From NCBI RefSeq assembly GCF_006351965.1, contig NZ_CP040932.1:124001-188000 (forward strand): DNA of 64,000 bases. The letters run 5' to 3'. Of this stretch, positions 50,402 through 60,070 are shown piece by piece. A program made the position numbers and the translations under genes. Below the pieces are notes generated by a model. The model was not told the origin of the DNA. It searched no databases and was given only the letters and a program-made list of their open reading frames with translations. The first letter of the stretch is position 1. Each line of letters begins with the position of its first letter. This stretch comes from Oceanicola sp. D3 (GTDB lineage Bacteria; Pseudomonadota; Alphaproteobacteria; Rhodobacterales; Rhodobacteraceae).

Positions 50402-51253
50402 ATGCAGGGTTCTCGCGGCCTCATGTGGATTTACCGCTCTTACGTGGTGGTGTTCTTCCTCTACCTCGTCGCCCCGCTGGTTGCGGCGGGTGTCTTTGCC
50501 TTCAACGATTCCATGTTTCCCTCGCTGCCATGGAACGGCTTTACGTGGGATTGGTTCTTCTCGCCAAATGAGCCCAAGCTCGGCCTCTTCCATGACGACC
50601 GACTACTGCAGGGCATGGGCAACTCGCTCTACATCGGCGTTATCGTCGCCGCGCTTTCGGTGGCGGCGGGCACCTGCAACGCCTTCCTCTTCGTGCGCAA
50701 GGACTTCCGCTTCAAAAACGCGCTCTACGTGCTGATGGTCGTGCCGCTGGTGATCCCCGGCGTGATCCTCGGCATCTCGATCCTCGTTCTGGCCTCAACC
50801 ATCGCCGGACTCGCCGACCAATGGTTTGGCGTGTTCCTCACCTCGCTCCGTCCGGGCATCCCGCTGGTGGTGATGGGCCAGTTCTCCTTCCTCGTCACGA
50901 TCACCTCACTGGTCATCATCGCGCGGCTGGAAAAGTTTGACATCTCGCTCGAAGAGGCGGCGCTAAACCTCGGCGCCTCGCGGGCGCGCACCTTGGCAAC
51001 CGTCACGCTGCCGTTTCTCTTTCCGGCGATGTTCTCGGCCTTCGTCGTGGCCTTCCTCGTGTCGTTCGAGAACTTCAACACCACGCTGTTCCTCGTCGGC
51101 TCCGATTCACCGCTGACGATCACCATGTATGACCGGATGGTGAAGGCGGGCAGCACGCCGGTGCTCAACGCCACATCGGTGGTGCTGATGCTCGGCTCCG
51201 GCCTGCTGGCGCTGCTCTCGGTCTTTGCCCAGCGGCCCAAAAAGCAGGCGTGA
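50402..51253 (+). CDS. Polyamine-type ABC transporter permease (PotC-like)
   Basis: This 283-aa permease has the EAA loop LEEAALNLGASRARTLATVTLPFLFPAM and the PotC/PotI-like FLVSFENFNTTLF. ATG 50402 lies eight bases after AAGGAG, so it is preferred to GTG 50393, which would overlap the site itself. Its stop ends one base from the convergent speA stop. Confidence 0.9.
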   Translation: MQGSRGLMWIYRSYVVVFFLYLVAPLVAAGVFAFNDSMFPSLPWNGFTWDWFFSPNEPKLGLFHDDRLLQGMGNSLYIGVIVAALSVAAGTCNAFLFVRKDFRFKNALYVLMVVPLVIPGVILGISILVLASTIAGLADQWFGVFLTSLRPGIPLVVMGQFSFLVTITSLVIIARLEKFDISLEEAALNLGASRARTLATVTLPFLFPAMFSAFVVAFLVSFENFNTTLFLVGSDSPLTITMYDRMVKAGSTPVLNATSVVLMLGSGLLALLSVFAQRPKKQA

Positions 51254-51254
51254 G

Positions 51255-53150
51255 TTACTCGAAGTAGGTGTAACCGTTCATCGAATTGCGGAAGGCCTCA
51301 ATCAGCTTGCGGCCCTCCCGCGCATCAATCCCGCCCTCCGAAATGGCCGCATCCACCCGTTTGCGGAAGCCGCCGGAAATGTCGCGCGGGTTGTACTCAA
51401 CGTAGCTGAGCACCTCCGAAATCGTGTCCCCCTGCAACTCTTCCACAAGGTCAAAGCCGCCATCGTCGCGCAGGGTGATGGTGGCCACGTTGGTATCGCC
51501 AAACAGGTTGTGCAAATCGCCCAGCGTCTCCTGATAGGCGCCGACAAAGAAGGTGGCAAAGTGGTAGCGTTCGCCTTCTTCCACCGCATGCACCGGCAGG
51601 GTGCTGGCGGTGCCGCCCTCCAGAATGAAGCGGTCAATCTTGCCGTCGCTGTCGCAGGTGATGTCGGCCAGAATGGCCCGCCGGTCGGGCACCTCGTTGA
51701 GCCGTTGTAAGGGCACCAGCGGGTGAAGCTGGTCAATCGCCCACACATCGGGAAGCGATTGGAAGAGCGAGAAGTTGCAATGGAGGATGTCGGCGGTGCT
51801 GTCGAGCTGGTCCAAAATCTCCGACGGGCCGCCGGGGGCCTCGGCAATGTCATGGATCCGCGACATCAGCCAAAGATAGATCCGTTCGCCGCGGGCCACC
51901 TCGCGCAGGCCAACCGCGCCCCGGCGGAACATGGCGCGCAACTCGTTGCGATAGTAGCTCGCGTCATTGATGCACTCCTGCAAGCGCTGCGGCTCCAGAT
52001 AGGCGACAATGGCAGCAATGTCTGACACGAGGTGATGGTCGCCCGGCTCCGGCTCGGGCGCGCTTTCAACGTCATAGCGGGTGGTTTCCAGCACGTCGAA
52101 GACCAGCGCGGCAGAAAGCGCCACCACGCCGCGCCCGCTTTCGGTGACCAGCGTGGGGTGGGCCACGCCCGCCTCGTCCATCGCGTATTTCACGGTTTCC
52201 ACGATGTTCGAGCAATATTCGGCAACCGAATAGTTAACCGAAGATTCCGTCGCCCGGGCCTCGCCGGTGTAGTCGATGCCAAGCCCGCCGCCGAGGTCGA
52301 GGTGGGTGAGCGGAACGCCCTCGCCCAAGAGTTCGGTGAAGTAGCGGCAGGCCTCCGAGGCGGCGCGGCGCACGTCGTTCACATCGGGGATCTGGCTGCC
52401 GAGGTGGCTGTGCTGCAGGGTCAGGCAATGCAGCAGGCCTGCCGCCTTGAGCTTTTCCACAGCCGTCACCAACTGCTCGGAGTTGAGGCCAAAGGCCGAG
52501 CGGTCGCCCGAAGAGGCGGCCCATGCGCCGCCGATCTGGTTGGTCAGCTTGATGCGCACGCCAAGCAGCGGATCTATCCCCAACTCCTTGGCGACCCGAA
52601 TGGCGATTTCAACTTCGTTCAACGATTCCAACACGATATAGGTGTTAAATCCGGCCCTGCGGGACAGTGTTGCAAGGCGCACGAACTCTTCGTCCTTGGT
52701 GCCATTGCAAATGATCAACGCGTCCTTCGCCAGAGGCTGGCCAAGGGCGATCACCAGCTCGGGCTTGGAGCCCGCCTCCAGCCCGTAGCCCATCGGCGCG
52801 CCGTATTCCACCAGCCGCCGCACCACCTGCTCCTGCTGGTTCACCTTGATCGGAAACACCCCCCGGTAGCTGCCCCCGTAGCCGGATTTCTCGATCGCCT
52901 CGGCAAAACTGCCGGTCACCCGGCTGAGGCCGTATTCCAAGAATTGCGTCACCCGAAGCAGCACCGGCGTTTGTATCCCGCGCTCTGAAAGCGCGTTGAC
53001 CACGCCGGGCAGGCTTACCGGCGTCGCCTTGGGGGCCAGCGGGTTGACGAGGCCGATCTCGCCGTTCTCCATCACCTCCACAAGGCCACGGCCCCAGCGG
53101 TTGACGCCATAGATGGCATGGGGGGCGGTTTGGCTTTCGGGCTGTGTCAC
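51255..53150 (-). CDS. speA: Biosynthetic arginine decarboxylase
   Basis: SpeA converts arginine to agmatine, the first step of one putrescine route. This 631-aa PLP enzyme of the alanine-racemase fold has the PLP-binding Lys in FPIKVNQQEQVV, the GGGLGIDYTG phosphate loop, and the family C-terminal helical insertion. GTG 53150 has AGGAG seven bases upstream; the longer frame to 53222 lacks that. It is tail to tail with the polyamine transporter, a sensible functional pairing. Confidence 0.95.
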   Translation of the reverse strand: MTQPESQTAPHAIYGVNRWGRGLVEVMENGEIGLVNPLAPKATPVSLPGVVNALSERGIQTPVLLRVTQFLEYGLSRVTGSFAEAIEKSGYGGSYRGVFPIKVNQQEQVVRRLVEYGAPMGYGLEAGSKPELVIALGQPLAKDALIICNGTKDEEFVRLATLSRRAGFNTYIVLESLNEVEIAIRVAKELGIDPLLGVRIKLTNQIGGAWAASSGDRSAFGLNSEQLVTAVEKLKAAGLLHCLTLQHSHLGSQIPDVNDVRRAASEACRYFTELLGEGVPLTHLDLGGGLGIDYTGEARATESSVNYSVAEYCSNIVETVKYAMDEAGVAHPTLVTESGRGVVALSAALVFDVLETTRYDVESAPEPEPGDHHLVSDIAAIVAYLEPQRLQECINDASYYRNELRAMFRRGAVGLREVARGERIYLWLMSRIHDIAEAPGGPSEILDQLDSTADILHCNFSLFQSLPDVWAIDQLHPLVPLQRLNEVPDRRAILADITCDSDGKIDRFILEGGTASTLPVHAVEEGERYHFATFFVGAYQETLGDLHNLFGDTNVATITLRDDGGFDLVEELQGDTISEVLSYVEYNPRDISGGFRKRVDAAISEGGIDAREGRKLIEAFRNSMNGYTYFE

Positions 53151-53228
53151 CTGCGGCTCCTGCGGATATCTGCGGTTGCTGGCAGGATGGTAGAGCAACG
53201 GGGCGGCTCTGCAACGGGGCAAGTCGGG

Positions 53229-54314
53229 TCAGCCGGTGCAGGCGAGCGGTTTGGGCCTGCGAGGCAGCACAACGTGAATGGCGGTGCCCTCCGTGGTGCC
53301 CTCATCGCACCAGATGCGGCCGCCGTGCCTGTCGACGACCTTGCGGCAGGTGGCAAGGCCAAGCCCGGTGCCGGGGATGGCCGCGGCAACGGGCAGGCGT
53401 TTGAACGGCTCAAAGATGGTTTGCCGGTATTCGGGCGGCACGCCGATCCCCTTGTCCTCAACACTCAGCCGCACCTCCTCCGGGATTTCGCTGCAGTGGA
53501 TCGTAATGTGGGGCGGGGCATCGCCCGCGTATTTGATGGCGTTGCCGATCAGGTTTTGTAGCAGCTGCACGATCTGCGGCATATGGCAGGTAAACCGGGC
53601 GCGGCCCTTGCTCACCACTTTCGCGCCGGTGCGCTCGATCTCTTCCAGCAGCACCGTCCGGGCCGCTTCGACCAATTCGTCGCTCGTCACCTCCTCTTCC
53701 GCGGTCTCATGGTCAAAATGCACGTGGCCGGCGAGGCTTGTGACCAGGTCATTCAGCCGGTCAGCCGATTTCCCGATTAGCTGAACATCCCGCCGCACGT
53801 CTTTGGCGGTGCCCTCGGCCAGATCCTCGTTCAGCTTGTCGACCAGAAAGCGCATGGAGCGGATCGGGGCTTTCAGATCATGCACCAGCACCTCGGAGAA
53901 CACCGAAAGATCCTCGCGCTGCTCATCAAGCTGCCAGCGCATCCGGGCGAGCTTGCAGCCGGTCTTGATCACCCGGTCGAGCGCGGCGGGCGAGAGGTTG
54001 CGCTTGGGCAAATAGTCTATCGCGCCGCGCTGGATGGAGTCCTTGGCGATCTCCTCGTCCCCCTGCCCGGTCATCATGCAAATGGCGGCGCGGGGCCAGC
54101 GGCGACCGAGCGGAATAATCAGGTCAGCGCCGCTGGCATCCGGCAGCATATAGTCAAGAAACACCATATCGGGCGCGGGCAGGTCGCAGGCCATGGCGGC
54201 TTCGGCGTTCACAGCCTCATGCACCTCCGAGGGATCCTTGCGCTGGCCGAGCAGGCGGCGAAGCAATTTGCGGTCCCCCGCATCATCGTCGATCACCAAA
54301 AAGCTCAGCGTCAT
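53229..54314 (-). CDS. Hybrid response regulator-histidine kinase
   Basis: This 361-aa soluble protein has a REC domain (LVIDDDAGDRK, phosphoacceptor Asp in VFLDYMLPD) followed by a HisKA dimerisation helix with the H-box HDLKAP and a HATPase_c domain (NLIGNAIKYAG, GIGVPPEY, GTGLGLATCRKVV). REC in front of the kinase suggests it receives a signal from an upstream kinase. It is the last gene of a four-gene leftward two-component operon, with a 2-bp gap to the upstream gene. Confidence 0.9.
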   Translation of the reverse strand: MTLSFLVIDDDAGDRKLLRRLLGQRKDPSEVHEAVNAEAAMACDLPAPDMVFLDYMLPDASGADLIIPLGRRWPRAAICMMTGQGDEEIAKDSIQRGAIDYLPKRNLSPAALDRVIKTGCKLARMRWQLDEQREDLSVFSEVLVHDLKAPIRSMRFLVDKLNEDLAEGTAKDVRRDVQLIGKSADRLNDLVTSLAGHVHFDHETAEEEVTSDELVEAARTVLLEEIERTGAKVVSKGRARFTCHMPQIVQLLQNLIGNAIKYAGDAPPHITIHCSEIPEEVRLSVEDKGIGVPPEYRQTIFEPFKRLPVAAAIPGTGLGLATCRKVVDRHGGRIWCDEGTTEGTAIHVVLPRRPKPLACTG

Positions 54315-54316
54315 CC

Positions 54317-54802
54317 TCAGCCCTCGGAAAGCGGCGCCTCGCGCGACATGTCAGGGAGCACAACGATGCGCCAGAAGTGTTCTACCGTGTCGATCAGCTC
54401 CAAAAAGTCCGCCCCGGCGCGGCCTTTGATGATGTAGCCAGCGACGTTCTGGTCATAGGCGTGGAACACATCGGTTTCATCTTCCGAGGTCGAGAGCATG
54501 AACACGACAGCGCGGTGCAGGCGCGGGTCGGCGCGCAGCTCTTTCAAAAACTCATGGCCATTCATGCGCGGCATGTTGATGTCGAGCAGCAGCACGTAAT
54601 GCTCGGGGGGCTTGCTCTCGCCCTCGCCGCGCAGAAAGGCGAGCGCCTCGATCCCGTCGCGCAGGCGGTGGATCGGGTTGGCGATATGCGATTTCGTGAG
54701 CGCGCGCACCACGGCCTTGGCATCGCCGTCGTCATCCTCGACAAGAACGATGTTGAGCAGGTTGTGTCGGGCTTCGAAGGGGCGGGGGCGCACGGCGTTC
54801 AT
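54317..54802 (-). CDS. Single-domain response regulator (Rcp1/CheY-like)
   Basis: This 161-aa REC-only protein has acidic pocket VLVEDDDGD, phosphoacceptor in LLLDINMPRMNG and the Lys block GYIIKGRAG. Stand-alone regulators of this subtype (FLRGEGE loop, DINMPRMNGHEFLKELR) are often partners of bacteriophytochrome-like kinases. It overlaps the kinase gene by 4 bp and should shuttle phosphoryl groups between the two kinases. Confidence 0.9.
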   Translation of the reverse strand: MNAVRPRPFEARHNLLNIVLVEDDDGDAKAVVRALTKSHIANPIHRLRDGIEALAFLRGEGESKPPEHYVLLLDINMPRMNGHEFLKELRADPRLHRAVVFMLSTSEDETDVFHAYDQNVAGYIIKGRAGADFLELIDTVEHFWRIVVLPDMSREAPLSEG

Positions 54803-57009
54803 GCTGCGATTTCCTCTTCTGGGGCGTGTTGCGCGCGCGGCCAGCGCATGCGGAAGGTCGTGCCACGGGTTCCCTCGGATTGAAGCTCTATGTCGCCGCC
54901 CACCACGGCGACATGTTTGCGCACAATGGCCAGCCCCATGCCGCTGCCTTCAACCTCGTCCCGGGGCCGCAAGGTCTGGAAGATCTGGAAGACCTTTTCA
55001 TGGAAATCGGGGGCAATGCCCGGGCCGTCATCTTCGACGGTGAAGTGCCAGGCATCGGCGCGTTCCGCGAGGGTGAGCCGCACCTTGCCATCGGGCCGGT
55101 CGTGGTGCTTGAAGGCATTGCTGACGAGGTTGAGCAGCACCACCTGAAGTGGCATGCGCGGCAGGGTGACCTCGGCCCACGGCCCCTCGATCTCAAGCCG
55201 CATCCCCTCGGGTATGTGGAGCAACCCGCGCAGCTCCTCAATGAAGGCGGTGCCGGTGAGTTGCTCCTGAGACTGTTTGGTTCGGCCAATGCGGGAGTGT
55301 TCCAGCAGGTCGTTCAGCAGGTTTTCCATCCGTTTGGCGCGGCTTTGCAACAGATCGAGGCTTTCGCGGGTGTCTTCTGTCAGATGCGGATCCAGATCGT
55401 CTGCCAGCCAGCCCGCGGCATTCTGGATCACGCGAAGCGGGGCTTTCAGGTCATGGCTGGCGACATAGGCAAATTGGTCGAGCTCCTCGTTAGAGCGCCG
55501 CAGTGCCTCCACCAACTCGGTCGTCCGCATCTCGGCAGCGCGGCGGGCGGAGATATCGCGCACCATCCCGATGAATTTTACTTCGCCATCCAGTTCGGCG
55601 CGGCTGACCGAAATCTCGATGGGCAGGCCGCGGCCAGATTTGTGGCGCCCGTGAATTTCACGATTTTCGGCCATGCGGGCGCCCTGCGGCCCAACTCGGG
55701 ACGCGCTGACATAGGCTTGATGAGTGTGCGCGGTGTCCTCAAACATCAGCACCGTCAGAGGCTTGCCGCGCAACTCCTCGGCGGCGTAGCCAAACATCTC
55801 TTCTGCCGCCGGGTTGATATCTTCAATAACGCCAGCCCCTGAAATGGTGATCAGCCCGTCGCCCACGTTGCGCAGGGTCCAGCTCAATCGCTTGTGGCTC
55901 TGCTCAACCTCTTGCGCCAACTCGCCAAACCGTTGCGCCAGTTCCGCTCCGAGCAGCTTGGTGATCGCTCCGGCGAAAAGCACGAGGAGCACGGTGATCA
56001 GCGAATGGCGCATAACAAGGCCGGCAGTGTCGCTGATGGCCGCGGTGGGGGCCCCGAATGTGAGCACGCCAAACTGCACCGGCAGCGGCCGCAGCCTGTC
56101 GATCGGAACGGTGTGCAGGTAAACAGTTTTGTCGTCCAGCTCGGCAAAGCTGTTCTGTCCCAGCCGAGCCCCCAACGCCTTGGCTTGCGGCAAAGGGGTG
56201 TAGCTTGCGTCCTCGTGATGAAAAAGCCGCGAACTGCGCCCGCCCGCTTCGTAAAGAAGGTAGTCTCCGGCGCTGTTCACCACGGCAACAGTTTGGTCAT
56301 GCAGAACTTCTGGGTGGGCGGTTTGCAGCAGCATCTCGTAATCGGCATTGATGACAATCGCGCCAAGCAGCTGCCCTTCTGCATCGCGGATCGGGTGGAT
56401 CAGGCGGATGGTCACCGGGCCATCGCGTTTGCCATGTTCCCGGTTGTAGGAGACACGGGAAAAATAGGCCTCGGAGGCCGGGTCGGCACGGAGCCGGGCA
56501 AGATAGGGCTCCTGCGCCTTTTGTTGCAACCCGGCCTCGGGCACGTGGGTGATTTCACCCGCGCGCTGATCAACGCGCACAGCTTCGCGCCAGCCGCCCT
56601 CAGCAAGGATAAGCCTCAGCTGGGTGTAATGCGGATGCACCTGCAGGTTATTGGCGAAGATCGTGGCCAAGCGCTTCTTCCATTGGTCGAGCGAAGACTC
56701 GTCCAGCAGATCTATCCCATCCGGCGCGGCAAGCGCCCGTTCTATCCCACCGATGGGCGGATATTTTGCAAGGATGGCACCATTGTCCTGCATGTCATGG
56801 AACACGCCCGAAATTTGCTCGGCATAGAATTGGGCGCGCTGCTGAAGCCGTAGCTCCTGCGCTTTCAACGCATCGGCTCGGGTGGTGAGCACGTGGTACG
56901 CGCCATAGAGCGCGCTGACGGCAACAACCACGCAAACAGAAATCAGCGTGAGCCGGGAGGTCAGGCGCTCGGCCGAAAGCATCCTTTGGGCCGCCCGCGA
57001 ATTCTTCAT
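54799..57009 (-). CDS. Membrane histidine kinase with periplasmic sensor and PAS domain
   Basis: This 736-aa sensor has an N-terminal membrane helix (LTLISVCVVVAVSALYGAYHV), a large extracytoplasmic CACHE-like sensor (about residues 45-330), a second helix (SLITVLLVLFAGAITKLLG), a PAS domain (LRNVGDGLITISGAGVIEDINPAAEEMFGY), an HisKA with HDLKAP and a HATPase_c (NLVSNAFKHHD, GSGMGLAIVRKHV). The ligand is unknown. It overlaps the response regulator gene and is 20 bp after another one. Confidence 0.92.
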   Translation of the reverse strand: MKNSRAAQRMLSAERLTSRLTLISVCVVVAVSALYGAYHVLTTRADALKAQELRLQQRAQFYAEQISGVFHDMQDNGAILAKYPPIGGIERALAAPDGIDLLDESSLDQWKKRLATIFANNLQVHPHYTQLRLILAEGGWREAVRVDQRAGEITHVPEAGLQQKAQEPYLARLRADPASEAYFSRVSYNREHGKRDGPVTIRLIHPIRDAEGQLLGAIVINADYEMLLQTAHPEVLHDQTVAVVNSAGDYLLYEAGGRSSRLFHHEDASYTPLPQAKALGARLGQNSFAELDDKTVYLHTVPIDRLRPLPVQFGVLTFGAPTAAISDTAGLVMRHSLITVLLVLFAGAITKLLGAELAQRFGELAQEVEQSHKRLSWTLRNVGDGLITISGAGVIEDINPAAEEMFGYAAEELRGKPLTVLMFEDTAHTHQAYVSASRVGPQGARMAENREIHGRHKSGRGLPIEISVSRAELDGEVKFIGMVRDISARRAAEMRTTELVEALRRSNEELDQFAYVASHDLKAPLRVIQNAAGWLADDLDPHLTEDTRESLDLLQSRAKRMENLLNDLLEHSRIGRTKQSQEQLTGTAFIEELRGLLHIPEGMRLEIEGPWAEVTLPRMPLQVVLLNLVSNAFKHHDRPDGKVRLTLAERADAWHFTVEDDGPGIAPDFHEKVFQIFQTLRPRDEVEGSGMGLAIVRKHVAVVGGDIELQSEGTRGTTFRMRWPRAQHAPEEEIAA

Positions 57010-57029
57010 TGGGCCTCCGGTGTTTGGGC

Positions 57030-57752
57030 CTAGACGGTGCCGTTGACGAGTTTGATGTTGCGCGCCGTCTCCAGCTTGCTCTGCTCGACGATGCTCGTGA
57101 GATCATCGAGGAAGACGACCAGATCCTTGCAGCCGCGCTCCAGCAGGGTCACGTGCTCGTCGCAGTCAGGCTCAACCTCCCCGGCCCGGACCTTGCGGAT
57201 ATGGGCGAGGGTGCCCGAGAGAATTTCCCGCATTTCCGGCCCGCAGGAGGTAAGAAACTGCGTGATCGTGTGCTTCATCTTCTCCTGAAAGGCGCGGGCA
57301 TCAGAGATCGAGGCGTAGAACATGCGCCGCTCGAAGGCCGACACCATGGACTTGCGCAGGTTGTCGACAGACATTTCCTCCTTCACCAGATAGTCGGCGC
57401 AGCCCCGGCGCATGGCCTCCACGGCAATCGCGCGGCGGGTGACGGAGGTGAGCATGATCGGAATAACCTGGCTCTGCTCCTCATGGCCCAGCAGCACCTT
57501 GAGCGCATCCAGCCCGGTCTCCATGCCAAGGTTGTAGTCGATAAAGGCCACGTCAAAGGGCGTATCGAGCTTTTCGCGCATTTCGGCGATGGTGTAGGCC
57601 TCGGTCACCTCCAGATCGAGCCCCGCCCGCTCGCAGATGCGCTGCAGGCGAAGATGGTCGATATCGTCGTCGTCCAGCACCAGCGCGCGCAGGCGCATTG
57701 GCATGGCCGCATGGGCGGCTGGGGTCGGAAAGGGGATGGGCTGCGATGTCAT
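57030..57752 (-). CDS. Response regulator with C-terminal helical domain
   Basis: This 240-aa protein has a REC domain (RALVLDDDDIDHLR, phosphoacceptor in AFIDYNLGMETG, PIMLTSV and the Lys block) and a helical C-terminal region of about 90 residues with no DNA-binding motif I recognise. It is the first gene of the four-gene cluster. ATG 57752 begins MTSQPIPFPTP; later Met codons at about residue 17 are also possible. Confidence 0.85.
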   Translation of the reverse strand: MTSQPIPFPTPAAHAAMPMRLRALVLDDDDIDHLRLQRICERAGLDLEVTEAYTIAEMREKLDTPFDVAFIDYNLGMETGLDALKVLLGHEEQSQVIPIMLTSVTRRAIAVEAMRRGCADYLVKEEMSVDNLRKSMVSAFERRMFYASISDARAFQEKMKHTITQFLTSCGPEMREILSGTLAHIRKVRAGEVEPDCDEHVTLLERGCKDLVVFLDDLTSIVEQSKLETARNIKLVNGTV

Positions 57753-57920
57753 GAACGCACTCCTGCATCTGGGGGCAAGCGGATTAGCAAGACTGTAGGG
57801 GGCGCTCCGTTAACATTCGGTTGCCATCTTGGGCACGCGAGCCTCGACTTTCTCTAAATCTCGCCACAGTTTGCGCCCCGCGTCATGAATCTGTCGCCCC
57901 CATGCCGGAGGATCAGGCCA

Positions 57921-58634
57921 ATGCAGGAATTCAGCCGATATGCCGTCTATTACGCGCCGCCCGAGGGGCCGCTCGCCCGCTTTGGCGCGCAATGGCTGGG
58001 GTGGGATGCCGCCGCGGGGGCCGAGGTGGCGCAGCCTGAGAAAACCGGCCTTGATATGCGGGCCATCACCAAGGCGCCCCGGGCCTATGGCTTTCACGGC
58101 ACCATCAAGCCCCCGTTCCGGCTGGCCGAGGGCCAGAGCGCGGCGGCGTTGGAAGCGGCGCTTGCAGAGTTTTGCGCCGGAGCCGCGCCGGTGGTGCTGG
58201 AGGGTCTGACGCTGGCGCAGATCGGCAGCTTTCTGGCATTGGTGCCCGAGGGCGATGCAACCCCGCTGGCCGCGCTGGCCGGGCAGGCTGTGCAGGCGCT
58301 CGACCGCTTCAGGGCGCAGCCCGGGCCCGAGGAGCTGGCCCGCAGGCGCGGCGCGGGCCTCACCCCTCGGCAAGACGCGCTGCTGCTGCGCTGGGGCTAT
58401 CCCTATGTGATGGAGGAGTTCCGCTTTCACCTCACGCTCACCGGCAAGCTGGCCCCGCCTCAAGCCGAGGCCGCAGAGGCGGTGCTGCGGCAAGAGCTGG
58501 AGGGCCTCCTGCCCCGCCCCTTTCCCATCGACGCGCTCTGCCTGTTTGGCGAAGGCGCAGAGGATGGCCGCTTTCGCCTCATCTGCCGCTTTCCGCTCGG
58601 TGCCGGGCAGGAGGGCGGGGCGCGGGCGCGGTGA
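57921..58634 (+). CDS. DUF1045 2H-phosphoesterase-like protein
   Basis: This 237-aa protein begins RYAVYYAPPEGPLARFGAQWLGWD and carries the two 2H motifs HGTIKPPF and HLTLTGKL, the DUF1045 pattern. Relatives are linked to phosphonate operons, but no phn genes lie here. GGAGG precedes ATG 57921 by ten bases; an upstream in-frame start at 57885 lacks a site. The role is unknown, perhaps hydrolysis of a cyclic phosphodiester. Confidence 0.8.
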   Translation: MQEFSRYAVYYAPPEGPLARFGAQWLGWDAAAGAEVAQPEKTGLDMRAITKAPRAYGFHGTIKPPFRLAEGQSAAALEAALAEFCAGAAPVVLEGLTLAQIGSFLALVPEGDATPLAALAGQAVQALDRFRAQPGPEELARRRGAGLTPRQDALLLRWGYPYVMEEFRFHLTLTGKLAPPQAEAAEAVLRQELEGLLPRPFPIDALCLFGEGAEDGRFRLICRFPLGAGQEGGARAR

Positions 58635-58748
58635 GTCCGCCCGCCTCTCCCTCCCGTGCAACCGCACCCAAACACCCAACAAAACCCCATCCCGCCTTGT
58701 AGCCCTGCGCATGTGGGCATAGAGCGAAACCGAACAACGGAGGCGCAT

Positions 58749-59996
58749 ATGCTTGGCAAAACCCCTGACCTGATCGAAGACGTGCGGGCGCGGTTCGCCC
58801 ATGTGGAGCGCTGCCCGATCACCGGCGAGCGGATCTTCTTCGAGAACGCGGGCGGGGCGCTGACCCTCAAGTCGGTGGTCGAGACCACTGCCAAATTCGC
58901 CGCAATCCCCGATAATCAGGGCCGCGATAACCCGGCCTCGGCCCATCTCATGGAGGTCATCGCAAAGGCGCGGGCCGATGCAGCGACCTTCTTCAATGCC
59001 GACGGCGGGCAAGTGATTGTGGGCGAGAGCGGCACCGAGCTGCTGTTTCGTCTCGCCCGCGCCGCCTGTGCCGGTCAGCCCGCGGGCAAGGTCATCAGCT
59101 CCACGCTGGAACACCCCGCCAGCCGCTCTGCCGCAGCGCTGGGGGCCGAGGCCGCCGGGCTGGAGCACATCGTGGTGCCCCATGACAACGCAACCGGCAC
59201 CATCGGGCCAGCGGCCTATGCCGCCGCGATGAGCCCGGATGTGCGTGTGGCCACCATCGTGCATGCCTCTCCTGTTACCGGCATGGGCACGGATGTGGCC
59301 GGGATCGCGGCCCAAATCCGCGCCATTGCGCCCGAGTGCCTTATCCTCGTCGATGGCATCCAGCACGCCGCCCACGGCCATGTCGATATCGCCGCTGCCG
59401 GCGTCGATGGCTACGTGGTCTCGCCCTACAAGATGTTCTCGCGCCACGGCTTTGGCCTCGCCTGGCTGTCTGACAGGCTGGCCGCCCAGCCGCATGACAC
59501 GCTTCAGGGCGGCGGCGGATGGGAGCTTGGCACGCGGGACACCGGGGCCTATGCCGCCTTTTCGGATGTGATCGACTATTTCACATGGCTCGGCGGCGCC
59601 TTGGGAGAAACCGGCGACAAACGCGCCAAGATAGAGGCCGCCGCCGCCGCGATCCACGCCCATGAGACAGACCTGACCAACGCCATGCTGCACGGCACCG
59701 GCAACCAGAAGGGGCTGGCCGAGCTGCCCGGCGTCACAATCATCGGCGGGGTCGACAACCCGGCACGCGAGGGGCTGGTCTCTCTCACGCTCGATGGCCT
59801 CTCCGCCGAAAGCCTCGTTTCGGCCCTGCGCGAGCGCGGCATCCGCACCCACGCCCGCAAGGCCGACCATTACTCGGGCAACGTGCTCACCCCGCTGGGC
59901 CTGCCCGGTTGCGTGCGGGTCTCGATGTGTCACTACAACACCGAAGGGGAGGTTGCCGGCTTCCTCTCGGCCATGGCGGAAATCGCAGAAGGCTGA
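58749..59996 (+). CDS. Class V aminotransferase / cysteine desulfurase-like protein
   Basis: This 415-aa PLP enzyme has the class V fold, with DGIQHAAHGHVDIAAAGVD (Asp and His at the PLP ring) and SPYKMFSRHGFG supplying the PLP Lys. It is related to cysteine desulfurases, but I see no clear catalytic Cys loop, so the exact reaction is unknown. CGGAGGCGCAT precedes the ATG. It stands alone with about 115 bp upstream. Confidence 0.82.
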   Translation: MLGKTPDLIEDVRARFAHVERCPITGERIFFENAGGALTLKSVVETTAKFAAIPDNQGRDNPASAHLMEVIAKARADAATFFNADGGQVIVGESGTELLFRLARAACAGQPAGKVISSTLEHPASRSAAALGAEAAGLEHIVVPHDNATGTIGPAAYAAAMSPDVRVATIVHASPVTGMGTDVAGIAAQIRAIAPECLILVDGIQHAAHGHVDIAAAGVDGYVVSPYKMFSRHGFGLAWLSDRLAAQPHDTLQGGGGWELGTRDTGAYAAFSDVIDYFTWLGGALGETGDKRAKIEAAAAAIHAHETDLTNAMLHGTGNQKGLAELPGVTIIGGVDNPAREGLVSLTLDGLSAESLVSALRERGIRTHARKADHYSGNVLTPLGLPGCVRVSMCHYNTEGEVAGFLSAMAEIAEG

Positions 59997-60070
59997 CACA
60001 CGCTTTACGGGAATCGGCACAGGGCCTATACTGCCTGCATTGATCTTTTCCTTTTGAAAGCACTATTCCA

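Noticed and set aside
57921-58634. Calling the DUF1045 protein a phosphonate-metabolism gene
   Set aside because: The family link to phn operons is real, but no phn genes lie in the window, so only the fold is reported.
58749-59996. Naming the class V aminotransferase a cysteine desulfurase (SufS/IscS)
   Set aside because: The fold and PLP Lys are clear, but I cannot point to the catalytic Cys loop and no Fe-S assembly genes are adjacent.
57810-60020. 736-codon minus-strand open frame
   Set aside because: It lies opposite the DUF1045 and aminotransferase genes, which have clear motifs and ribosome sites; the frame is a GC-bias shadow.
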